Source of the DNA: an uncultured Oscillospiraceae bacterium
GTDB lineage: Bacteria; Bacillota; Clostridia; Oscillospirales; Oscillospiraceae
Length of the DNA stretch: 6,811 nucleotides
Reading direction: 5' to 3'
NCBI GenBank assembly: GCA_905233785.1
Contig: CAJOCV010000102.1
Coordinates: forward strand, 1,100 to 7,910
The position numbers were made by a program, and so were the translations under genes. The notes beneath the pieces were generated by a model. The model searched no databases. It saw nothing but the letters and a program-made list of their open reading frames with translations, and was not told the origin of the DNA. Positions 1-5,321 of this stretch are shown one piece after another (position 1 is the first letter of the stretch; each line of letters opens with the position of its first letter).

Positions 1-104
1 AAGACGTCCAGGCCAAGTTTGAGGACGGTGTCCTGACGCTTGACTTCCCGAAGGAGAAGCCGGTGGCGCTTCCGGAGCGCAAGACCATTCAGATCCAAGG
101 ATAA
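1..104 (+). CDS. Hsp20/alpha-crystallin small heat shock protein, C-terminal end (partial)
   Basis: Only the last 34 codons are in the window, read from base 3 to a TAA at 102-104. The peptide contains AKFEDGVLTLDFPKEKP and ends LPERKTIQIQG. The (F)xxGVLTLxxPK block is the end of the alpha-crystallin domain, and the closing I-Q-I is the IxI motif that small heat shock proteins use to dock onto neighbouring subunits in their oligomers. The family are ATP-independent holdases that keep unfolding cytoplasmic proteins soluble. The gene enters from the left edge and is followed 13 nt after its stop by a terminator-like hairpin. The family call is firm for so short a fragment; the subfamily and full length cannot be judged. 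Confidence 0.85.
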   Translation, partial: DVQAKFEDGVLTLDFPKEKPVALPERKTIQIQG

Positions 105-117
105 TCATTACTACTCC

Positions 118-150
118 AGCGCCCTGCTAAATGCGGGGCGCTTTCTATTT
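118..150 (+). terminator. Terminator-like hairpin between the Hsp20 gene and the DUF1269-like gene
   Basis: A 7-bp perfect stem, AGCGCCC (118-124) with GGGCGCT (136-142), encloses an 11-nt loop and is followed by the T-rich tail TTTCTATTT (142-150). It is placed correctly to end the Hsp20 transcript. The tail is interrupted, and the ribosome binding site of the next gene starts 2 nt later, so it may instead act as a leaky terminator that lowers expression of the downstream gene. Confidence 0.65.
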
Positions 151-151
151 C

Positions 152-158
152 AGAGGAG
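152..158 (+). promoter_or_regulatory. Ribosome binding site choosing the start at 168
   Basis: AGAGGAG lies 9 nt before the ATG at 168. An in-frame ATG at 159 directly abuts the Shine-Dalgarno sequence and is too close to be used, so the shorter start is preferred. Confidence 0.7.
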
Positions 159-167
159 ATGTTTGAA

Positions 168-785
168 ATGAAAGAGAATTTGATTCTGGCTAATTACAAA
201 GTTGAAAGTGAAGCGTACCAGGCACTGTCTGAACTGAAGCGCGAGACGACAAATGCCAACTATACGATTTCGCAGGCAGTCATCGTGAAGAAGGAAAATG
301 AAAAACTCACCATTATGGACGGCTTCGTCAATGGCGCGATGAACGGTGACGACACCTGGAAGGGCAGCCTGATTGGAAGCCTTGTCGGCGTGCTCGGCGG
401 TCCTCTTGGCGTATTGCTGGGCGGCAGCATGGGTATGCTGATCGGCGGAGCAGTGGATGCCAACGACATGGCGGACAACGCCTCTTTGCTGGAAAAGGCC
501 GGTGACAGTATCCTCAATGGCGAAACCGCAATCATTCTGCTTGCCCAGGAAGAATACGAAACGGCTCTGACTGCAAAGCTCAATAACTTCGATGTGTCCA
601 TTACCCGGTTTGATGCTGCCGAGGTCGCAGCGGAAGTCGAGCATGCGCGGAAACTTGAGAAGCAGATGGCAAAGGAAGCGCGGGAGAAGATGCGGGAAGA
701 AAGGACCTCAGAATTCAGAGAGACGGTTTCTAAAAAGAGTGAAGAACTGAAAAACTGGTTTTCGCACCTGGGCAAGGGCGAATGA
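168..785 (+). CDS. DUF1269-like protein with central glycine-zipper hydrophobic segment
   Basis: A 205-residue protein. Residues 1-50 have the alternating pattern of a small alpha/beta domain (LILANYKVESEAYQALSEL, then AVIVKKENEKLTI). Residues 67-97 form one or two Gly-rich hydrophobic stretches (SLIGSLVGVLGGPLGVLLGG, then MGMLIGGAVD), like glycine zippers that pack in membranes. Residues 118-148 form a second alpha/beta half (ETAIILLAQEEYETAL, then FDVSITRFD). The rest, to the end, is a highly charged, probably coiled helix. This order matches the DUF1269 family as I recall it: uncharacterised proteins, often next to stress genes. It has no signal peptide. The charged tail seems longer than usual for the family. 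The left neighbour is a small heat shock gene, and the two could be co-transcribed through the hairpin at 118-142, since there is no room for a separate promoter between them. A stress-response role is only inferred from that neighbour. The family call is likely; the function is unknown. Confidence 0.72.
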   Translation: MKENLILANYKVESEAYQALSELKRETTNANYTISQAVIVKKENEKLTIMDGFVNGAMNGDDTWKGSLIGSLVGVLGGPLGVLLGGSMGMLIGGAVDANDMADNASLLEKAGDSILNGETAIILLAQEEYETALTAKLNNFDVSITRFDAAEVAAEVEHARKLEKQMAKEAREKMREERTSEFRETVSKKSEELKNWFSHLGKGE

Positions 786-986
786 GGCGAATATCAATCG
801 GAAGTATCTTGGGATTTCGCTATCCCTTCAAAGGCTCTTTTGATACTTCATACGCAGCGGGGGTCTGGTCATCACGACTTGCGCCAACAAGCAGATCGGA
901 TTTCCATCGCAATTCAAGGTTTTTCCGCCCTTCTCTTGTCCGGTGATCGGGAAGGAATACTGTAAAAGGAATATGCCGATGCGATT
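786..986. other. 201-bp spacer without a convincing gene; nested inverted repeat at 801-849
   Basis: No frame gives a recognisable protein here. The notable structure is a perfect 8-bp inverted repeat, GAAGTATC (801-808) with GATACTTC (842-849). Inside it lie a hairpin GGGAT (811-815) / ATCCC (822-826) with loop TTCGCT and a smaller AAAG (830-833) / CTTT (837-840). Together they could fold as a three-way junction. No T-run follows the outer stem, so it is not an ordinary terminator for the upstream gene. I saw no good -35/-10 pair for the downstream gene. Confidence 0.4.
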
Positions 987-1490
987 ATGAGATCAGCAAA
1001 GCCCCAACTTGAATTGGTCACTTGGAAACAGGTGGCCTTTTCTTTTTTCGGTAGATTACTGGCCGCCTTTAAGGAGGGCGTCATCGCAGTCCTCTCCGGG
1101 ATGAGCACGCTGGAGCAGGTTCTTGATAATACGAAGACCAGCAGTGAGGCGCAGCCGCTGACCGATAAAGAGAAAAAAGCCCTTGCGGAGGCCATGCGCC
1201 TCTATCGTGAGAGCGCGCCCATCAAGCAGAGTGAGATCGACCGATACAAAGGAATCCTATATCACGGTGTTCCCGTCAGCGCGATCCTGCAGGCCTACAG
1301 CATCTGCCAGATTCAGCCTGACCCGGGCTTTTCCGATGACAACAATTACCTGAAAAATGCTTTTGCTGAGGCAGCGCACGTGGACTTCCACAACGGACTG
1401 ACAAAGCAGAGCGTTTTTGCAGCCGATGGCACGGATATCACAGAGAAAGTCGAGGCGGCCGTTGCCTGGCTGACAGAAAACAGCTTCTAA
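987..1490 (+). CDS. Hypothetical protein, possible displaced C-terminal fragment
   Basis: A 167-residue protein that I do not recognise as a whole. From about base 1063 onward the codons are clearly coding-like, with G/C-rich third positions and a balanced, acidic soluble protein; the stop is the TAA at 1488. Residues 25-49 (AAFKEGV, VLSGMSTLEQVLDNT) resemble the last helix of GspE/PilB-type secretion ATPases, which end in a pattern like (E)DG..KVL.G.TTLEEVLRVT. After a linker (50-57) comes a helical region (58-85) and a region of unknown type to the end. No signal peptide or membrane helix is evident. The start is uncertain: the AAAAGGA at 964-970 is 16 nt from ATG 987, too far for a normal site. 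It instead suits an ATG at 973 that encodes only MPMRL and stops at TGA 988-990, overlapping ATG 987. The gene converges on lysS. It could be an intact small gene or the surviving end of a larger one. Confidence 0.6.
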   Translation: MRSAKPQLELVTWKQVAFSFFGRLLAAFKEGVIAVLSGMSTLEQVLDNTKTSSEAQPLTDKEKKALAEAMRLYRESAPIKQSEIDRYKGILYHGVPVSAILQAYSICQIQPDPGFSDDNNYLKNAFAEAAHVDFHNGLTKQSVFAADGTDITEKVEAAVAWLTENSF

Positions 1491-1524
1491 GGCTTCCCCT
1501 GCTCTGTTGGTGGTGATTCTCATA

Positions 1525-1564
1525 AACAAAAAATCCCGCTTGAGTATTATTCTCTAGCGGGATT
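1525..1564 (-). terminator. Intrinsic terminator of the greA-lysS transcript
   Basis: A 9-bp perfect stem, AATCCCGCT (1532-1540) with AGCGGGATT (1556-1564), encloses a 15-nt loop. Read on the minus strand, the stem runs into TTTTTTGTTT, the U-tract of an intrinsic terminator. In the plus direction the stem is followed by GTTGGC, so it would stop plus-strand transcripts of the 987-1490 gene poorly. The terminator lies about 150 nt beyond the lysS stop. Confidence 0.85.
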
Positions 1565-1598
1565 GTTGGCTCACATATTCATTGCTTTCATCGCGAGC

Positions 1599-1730
1599 CT
1601 AAAAGGCGTTGTTTAATTTCTGTTTAATAAGCGCTATTTGCACAGCTCTTATCATTTTCGTTTGAGCAAAATGTTCCAGGTTTTGCCCTAAATGATCGTT
1701 ATTCGCAACTTTTTCGTCAAGGGCTTTCAT
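1599..1730 (-). CDS. Possible 43-residue ORF overlapping the end of lysS
   Basis: An ATG at 1730 inside the last codons of lysS opens a different frame that ends in TAG at 1599-1601, just before the terminator. The peptide begins MKALDEKVANNDHLG and continues as a basic, probably helical segment (TKMIRAVQIALIKQKLN). It overlaps lysS by 14 nt, a layout compatible with translational coupling. Against it: there is no Shine-Dalgarno sequence, the stretch is visibly more AT-rich than the genes around it, and an open frame of 44 codons can arise by chance. I do not recognise it. If it is not coding, this is simply an AT-rich 3' untranslated region. Confidence 0.2.
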   Translation of the reverse strand: MKALDEKVANNDHLGQNLEHFAQTKMIRAVQIALIKQKLNNAF

Positions 1731-3222
1731 TTGTGGGCTTCATGGTCGGGAATAGCAACACATCGCGGATGGAGGGAGAATCGGTGAGAAGCATGACCAG
1801 ACGGTCGATGCCATAGCCGATGCCGCCCGTGGGGGGCATACCGATCTCCAGGGCATTGAGGAAGTCCTCGTCGGTGTGGTTTGCCTCGGAGTCGCCCGCT
1901 GCGGCCAGCGCGTCCTGCGCGGCAAATCGCGCGCGCTGATCAATGGGGTCGTTCAGCTCGCTGTATGCGTTGCACATCTCGCGCCCATAGATGAAAAGCT
2001 CGAAGCGCTCCACCTTGCCGGGATCAGAGGGCTTGCGCTTGGTAAGCGGGCTGATCTCCACCGGATGATCCATAATGAACACCGGCTGGATCAGCTTCTC
2101 CTCGCAGTAGGTCTCAAAGAAGAGGTTCAGAATGTCTCCCTTCTTATGGCGCTCCTCATATTCGATGCCGCGCTCCTTTGCGAGAGCCTTGGCCTCCTCT
2201 TCGGTAGCGACGGCGTCAAAGTCCACGCCCGCCCAGCGCTTGACCGCATCGGTTATGGTCAGGCGCTCGAAGGGCTTTCCAAGGTCGATCTCGGTGCCCT
2301 GATAGCAAATAGTCGTCGTGCCGCAAACCGTCTGCGCCAGGTGCTTGAAAAGCGCCTCCGTCAGGTCCATCATGCCATAATAATCCGTATAGGCCTGATA
2401 GAGCTCCATGAGCGTAAACTCCGGGTTGTGCCGGGTATCCAGACCCTCATTGCGGAAAACGCGCCCGATCTCATAGACCTTCTCCAAGCCGCCCACGATC
2501 AGCCGCTTGAGATACAGCTCCAGCGAAATGCGAAGGCGCACATCCTCATCCAGCGCATTGTAGTGGGTCTCAAAAGGACGCGCCGCGGCGCCGCCGGCGT
2601 TAGAAACCAGCATGGGGGTCTCCACCTCCATGAAGCCTCTGGCGTCAAGGAAGCGGCGGATTTCGCTGATGATCTGAGAACGCTTGATGAAGGTATCGCG
2701 CACATTTGGATTTACGATCAAATCCACATAGCGTTGCCGGTAGCGGGCGTCCACATCGGTCAGGCCGTGGAACTTTTCAGGCAGCGGCTTTAAGGACTTT
2801 GAGAGCAGCGTCAGCGTGGCGGCATGTACAGTCGTCTCGCCGGTCTTGGTCTGGAACACCGCGCCGGTCACACCGATGATGTCACCGATGTCCATCTTTT
2901 TAAATGCCGCGTACTCCTCCTGCCCGATGGCGTCGCGCGCCACATAGATCTGCAGGATGCCCTCGCGATCCTGAATCTTGCAAAAGGAGGCCTTGCCCAT
3001 TACGCGCTTGACCATCAGGCGCCCGGCCACGGAAACCTCCTTGCCCTCAAGCTCAGCGAAGTTTGCGGTCACGTCGGTGCTGTGATGGGTCACATCATAC
3101 TTTGTGATCAGGAAGGGGTCTCTCCCCTCCTGCTGCAGAGCCGCCAGCTTGTCCCGGCGTACCTGCAGGATCTCGCTCAGCTCCTGCTGGGGAGCGGCGT
3201 TCACATTGGGATTCTCACTCAT
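1717..3222 (-). CDS. lysS: Lysine--tRNA ligase, class II
   Basis: A 501-residue cytoplasmic enzyme that activates lysine with ATP and charges tRNA-Lys; the length is normal for bacterial class II LysS. The N-terminal OB-fold that binds the anticodon spans about residues 60-140 (VSVAGRLMVKRVMGKASF). Class II motif 1 is at about 190-205 (FLDARGFMEVETPML). Motif 2 is at about 256-278 (FRNEGLDTRHNPEFTLMEL), carrying the ATP-binding Arg. Motif 3 is at about 466-479 (GIGYGIDRLVMLL), with the second ATP-binding Arg. The ATG at 3222 is preferred over an in-frame ATG at 3249 because AGGAG (3235-3231) lies 8 nt before it. lysS sits 59 nt after the greA stop, with a hairpin in the gap and no internal promoter seen, so it probably shares the greA promoter and ends at the terminator at 1525-1564. 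All diagnostic motifs are intact. Confidence 0.98.
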   Translation of the reverse strand: MSENPNVNAAPQQELSEILQVRRDKLAALQQEGRDPFLITKYDVTHHSTDVTANFAELEGKEVSVAGRLMVKRVMGKASFCKIQDREGILQIYVARDAIGQEEYAAFKKMDIGDIIGVTGAVFQTKTGETTVHAATLTLLSKSLKPLPEKFHGLTDVDARYRQRYVDLIVNPNVRDTFIKRSQIISEIRRFLDARGFMEVETPMLVSNAGGAAARPFETHYNALDEDVRLRISLELYLKRLIVGGLEKVYEIGRVFRNEGLDTRHNPEFTLMELYQAYTDYYGMMDLTEALFKHLAQTVCGTTTICYQGTEIDLGKPFERLTITDAVKRWAGVDFDAVATEEEAKALAKERGIEYEERHKKGDILNLFFETYCEEKLIQPVFIMDHPVEISPLTKRKPSDPGKVERFELFIYGREMCNAYSELNDPIDQRARFAAQDALAAAGDSEANHTDEDFLNALEIGMPPTGGIGYGIDRLVMLLTDSPSIRDVLLFPTMKPTNESP

Positions 3223-3230
3223 TTTCTTCT

Positions 3231-3235
3231 CTCCT
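3231..3235 (-). promoter_or_regulatory. Ribosome binding site choosing the lysS start at 3222
   Basis: On the minus strand AGGAG is followed by 8 nt (AGAAGAAA) and ATG. The upstream in-frame ATG at 3249 has no such site and would place these bases inside the coding region. Confidence 0.75.
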
Positions 3236-3247
3236 GTATAAGCGCAC

Positions 3248-3272
3248 ACGGGCGGGCATAAGCGCCGCCCGT
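3248..3272 (-). other. Intercistronic hairpin between greA and lysS
   Basis: ACGGGCGG (3248-3255) pairs perfectly with CCGCCCGT (3265-3272) around a 9-nt loop, beginning 9 nt after the greA stop. No T-run follows on the minus strand, so it should not stop transcription. The octamer GCGCTTAT appears on the minus strand both in the loop and again just downstream, before the lysS ribosome binding site. It could protect the greA message 3' end or tune lysS translation; that role is inferred. Confidence 0.6.
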
Positions 3273-3281
3273 GAAGGTTTC

Positions 3282-3773
3282 TCAGTTATTCTCGACGGAC
3301 AGGATCTCAAACCTAAGCTCACCGGCGGGGGCAACGACCGTTACGGTCTCCCCGGCGCGATGACCGATCAGCCCTTGTCCGAGAGGCGAATCGTCCGAAA
3401 TGCGGCCGGCCTTGGGATTTGCCTCCTGACTGCCAACGATCTCATAGGTCTCCTCAAAGTCTTCCTCCACATCGCGCACACGCACGATGCTGGAAAGAGT
3501 AACGGTATCTTTGGGCGCATCGTGATCAATATTATCCACGATCTCCGCGTTATCAATCAGTACTTTCAGCTCGGCAATTTTGGAGTAAAGCTTGCCCTGC
3601 TCCGCTTTTGCTTCATCGTACTCGCTGTTTTCGGACAGGTCGCCAAAGCTTCTGGCTTCCTTGATAAGGTCTGCCACTTCCTTCTCACGTACGGTCTCCA
3701 GATAGTTCAGTTCCTCTTTGATCGCGTCCAAACGCTCCTGGCTCATTTTAAAACGGTTGCTGTTGCTGGCCAT
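3282..3773 (-). CDS. greA: Transcription elongation factor GreA
   Basis: A 163-residue protein, close to the usual 157-160. GreA enters the RNA polymerase secondary channel and stimulates cleavage of backtracked RNA so stalled complexes can resume. Residues 10-80 are the N-terminal antiparallel coiled coil. Its tip carries GDLSENSEYDEAK (44-56) with the conserved acidic pair Asp45/Glu48 that helps hold catalytic Mg2+. Residues from about 90 to the end form the FKBP-like C-terminal domain, with the typical ISDDSPLGQGLIGHRAGETV near 125-144. The start ATG at 3773 has AAAGGAG (3790-3784) 10 nt upstream. Its own consensus promoter lies just upstream, and lysS follows, an arrangement also seen in other Firmicutes. 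The N-terminal extension (ASNSNRFK) is slightly long but is preceded by the only good ribosome binding site. Confidence 0.97.
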   Translation of the reverse strand: MASNSNRFKMSQERLDAIKEELNYLETVREKEVADLIKEARSFGDLSENSEYDEAKAEQGKLYSKIAELKVLIDNAEIVDNIDHDAPKDTVTLSSIVRVRDVEEDFEETYEIVGSQEANPKAGRISDDSPLGQGLIGHRAGETVTVVAPAGELRFEILSVENN

Positions 3774-3812
3774 GTATGCAAAACTCCTTTACAATGCTGT
3801 TTTAACTTTATG

Positions 3813-3842
3813 ATTATACCCAAATATCCCGGGCAATGTCAA
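3813..3842 (-). promoter_or_regulatory. Consensus sigma-A (sigma-70-type) promoter of greA-lysS
   Basis: On the minus strand a perfect -35 box TTGACA (3842-3837) and a perfect -10 box TATAAT (3818-3813) are separated by 18 bp. Transcription would begin near 3806, giving a leader of about 33 nt that contains the greA ribosome binding site. I saw no operator-like palindrome overlapping the boxes, so strong housekeeping expression is expected. Confidence 0.92.
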
Positions 3843-3860
3843 CTGATTTCTTTGCACAGT

Positions 3861-3910
3861 GAAAAACAATTCAAACCGTTTTTGACGGGGCTTTGCCTCG
3901 GCAAAAAACG
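3861..3910 (-). terminator. Probable terminator hairpin of the M23-S41 gene block
   Basis: A long imperfect stem runs from CGTTTTTG (3877-3884) plus GGGGC to GCCTC plus CAAAAAACG (ending 3910), about 14 pairs with one wobble, one mismatch and one bulged base around a TTT loop. On the minus strand it is followed by the T-rich GTTTGAATTGTTTTT (3876-3862). It lies between the S41 stop and the greA promoter, where a transcript end is expected. The tail is imperfect. Confidence 0.45.
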
Positions 3911-3946
3911 TTCTACCGAGCTGTGCGAGGTCTCATGCCGACCAAA

Positions 3947-3970
3947 CGAGGCGCGTCCCCGCGCGTCTCG
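3947..3970 (-). other. GC-rich hairpin downstream of the S41 gene
   Basis: CGAG-GCGCG (3947-3955) pairs with CGCGC-CTCG (3960-3970), with a 2-nt bulge (GT, 3965-3966) and the loop TCCC. It starts 22 nt past the S41 stop on the minus strand and is followed there by only TTTGG. It is a weak first terminator or an RNA-stabilising stem ahead of the hairpin at 3877-3910. Confidence 0.45.
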
Positions 3971-3992
3971 TGCAATCAGCGTGAGTTTTACA

Positions 3993-5240
3993 TTAGCTTA
4001 AATATTTTAATGCCGCCATGAGCTGATCGTCCTCCGAGGTGCTGGCTGTTCCGTCTTCGCCGCCGGTAGTGCCCTCTGTGGTTCCGGTGGCGGATTCGTC
4101 GCTGTTGTAAACGATCATATCCGGCACGACGCCGCCCATTTTGGAGATGTCGGTTCCGTTTGCGGTCAGGTAGCTGCGGGTCGAAAGGCGGATGGCGCTG
4201 CCGTCGGCCAAGGGGATAGTTTCCTGTGAGCGGGTGCTGCCACTGGAGGATTCTCCCATCAGCACCGCGCGCTGATACTCCTTGAGCACTGCTGCGCAGA
4301 GCTCTGACTCCCGAAAGGTGCCGCCGTTAATGAGCACCACCATGGGAAATTGTATCCACATCCCGTCAGAATCATGTACCTCGCTGTGGCCGTCCTTCGT
4401 AACCTCTGAGAAGAGCCGCTCCTCCGGCAGCAGATAGTCCAGCACCTGCGCCACCTCATCGGCAAGACCGCCGGCGTTATTTCGTAGATCAAGCACGCAG
4501 GAATCCGCTCCTTGAGCCATGTAATACTCGATAGCGTTCACAGCCGCCTGCCCGCTGCCAGCCTCGAAGTTTTTCACCTGCACATAAGCAGCGCCCGTCT
4601 TCTCAAGACGGGCCACCACGGCGTCGGCGTTGAAGTTGGTGCAATCGACCTCGATGGTATATTGGTTGCTGATCTCCAGCTCAAACTTGCTGTTGAGCTT
4701 TGAGCGGATGAGCGTGCGCACCTGATCGGTAGTGAAAGAGGCCACCTTCTGACCGTCCACAGCGGTGATCAACATTCCCTGGCTCACGCCTGCCCAGGCG
4801 GCGGGAGAGCTGGGGTAAATAGCAATGACCTGAAAGCCGCCCAGCGTCTCGTCCTTCACAAGCGACATACCGATGTCCGAATAGTCGTTCGAGGAGGAAA
4901 GCTGATAGGTACGGTATTCGTCCGCTGTCATATAATAGCTCCAGCTATCTCCAAGCCCGGCGACCATAGCCGCCGCTGCGGACTGCCCCATGGACTGGCG
5001 ATCCACCGGGTCAATGAACTTTTCATCCAGGAGATCCTTGATCTCAATGTAGCGCATCGCCTCATCGAAATCTTCCCTGCCGCCGACCTGCCTGAGCATG
5101 CTGTTGTAGGTCCAGAAATACGTGCCGCCGCCCACCAGCGCCAGCAAAACCACAACCGCGCGCAGGCTGATGCCAATGCTGAAAAAGCCGTGGATAAAGC
5201 GCCCGATTCGGCGCAAGACTTTGCCAAAAATATTCGCCAC
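3993..5240 (-). CDS. Membrane-anchored PDZ/S41 C-terminal processing protease homologue, probably catalytically inactive
   Basis: A 415-residue CtpA/CtpB-type protein. Residues 27-46 form one membrane helix (AVVVLLALVGGGTYFW) after a basic N-terminus, so the body faces outside. Residues 55-113 are the N-terminal helical region (KFIDPVD, GLGDSWSYYMTADEY). About 120-185 is a PDZ domain, and about 205-375 the S41 core (VLDLRNNAGG at 249-258; LINGGTFRESE at 303-313). CtpB and Prc use Ser and Lys 25 residues apart, the Lys in G-K-G-x-V-Q. Gapless alignment to that motif puts Ser335 at the Lys position and Arg310 at the nucleophile position. Gln339, four after the Lys position, is retained, and a nearby Ser312 remains. 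This suggests a pseudoprotease or a changed mechanism. A Thr/Gly/Asp/Glu-rich linker (380-405) and a short helix end it. Start: GTG at 5240, with GGAGG 7 nt upstream. It follows two M23 genes and probably acts in the same envelope pathway. Confidence 0.9.
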   Translation of the reverse strand: MANIFGKVLRRIGRFIHGFFSIGISLRAVVVLLALVGGGTYFWTYNSMLRQVGGREDFDEAMRYIEIKDLLDEKFIDPVDRQSMGQSAAAAMVAGLGDSWSYYMTADEYRTYQLSSSNDYSDIGMSLVKDETLGGFQVIAIYPSSPAAWAGVSQGMLITAVDGQKVASFTTDQVRTLIRSKLNSKFELEISNQYTIEVDCTNFNADAVVARLEKTGAAYVQVKNFEAGSGQAAVNAIEYYMAQGADSCVLDLRNNAGGLADEVAQVLDYLLPEERLFSEVTKDGHSEVHDSDGMWIQFPMVVLINGGTFRESELCAAVLKEYQRAVLMGESSSGSTRSQETIPLADGSAIRLSTRSYLTANGTDISKMGGVVPDMIVYNSDESATGTTEGTTGGEDGTASTSEDDQLMAALKYLS

Positions 5241-5247
5241 AAGTAAA

Positions 5248-5252
5248 CCTCC
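5248..5252 (-). promoter_or_regulatory. Ribosome binding site supporting a GTG start for the S41 gene
   Basis: GGAGG on the minus strand lies 7 nt before the GTG at 5240. The nearby ATG at 5254 overlaps this site and is in another frame. Confidence 0.75.
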
Positions 5253-5265
5253 ATGTCAAGGCTCA

Positions 5266-5308
5266 GCCGGACAGCAAAAACACTGTCCGGCAGTCAGCCC
5301 GAGGGCTG
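5266..5308 (-). other. Two tandem intercistronic hairpins between the M23 and S41 genes
   Basis: GCCGGACAG (5266-5274) pairs perfectly with CTGTCCGGC (5283-5291) around an 8-nt loop. Beside it, CAGCC (5295-5299) pairs with GGCTG (5304-5308) around a 4-nt loop. Both lie in the 81-nt gap between the M23 stop and the S41 start. No T-run follows on the minus strand (TGAGCC comes next), so they are more likely processing or stabilising stems than terminators. On the minus strand the large loop reads TGTTTTTG. Confidence 0.6.
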
Positions 5309-5321
5309 TATCTTCTATTTC

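Noticed and set aside
1876..3261. Plus-strand open frames of 305 and 145 codons opposite lysS
   Set aside because: They lie antisense to the unmistakable lysS, give no recognisable domains, and reflect the third-position G/C bias of lysS.
3861..3925. tRNA-like traces on the minus strand (AGCTCGGTAGAAC and GGTTTGAATTG)
   Set aside because: The D-loop would be only 4 nt, there is no 7-bp acceptor stem, and no anticodon stem-loop of correct size between them.
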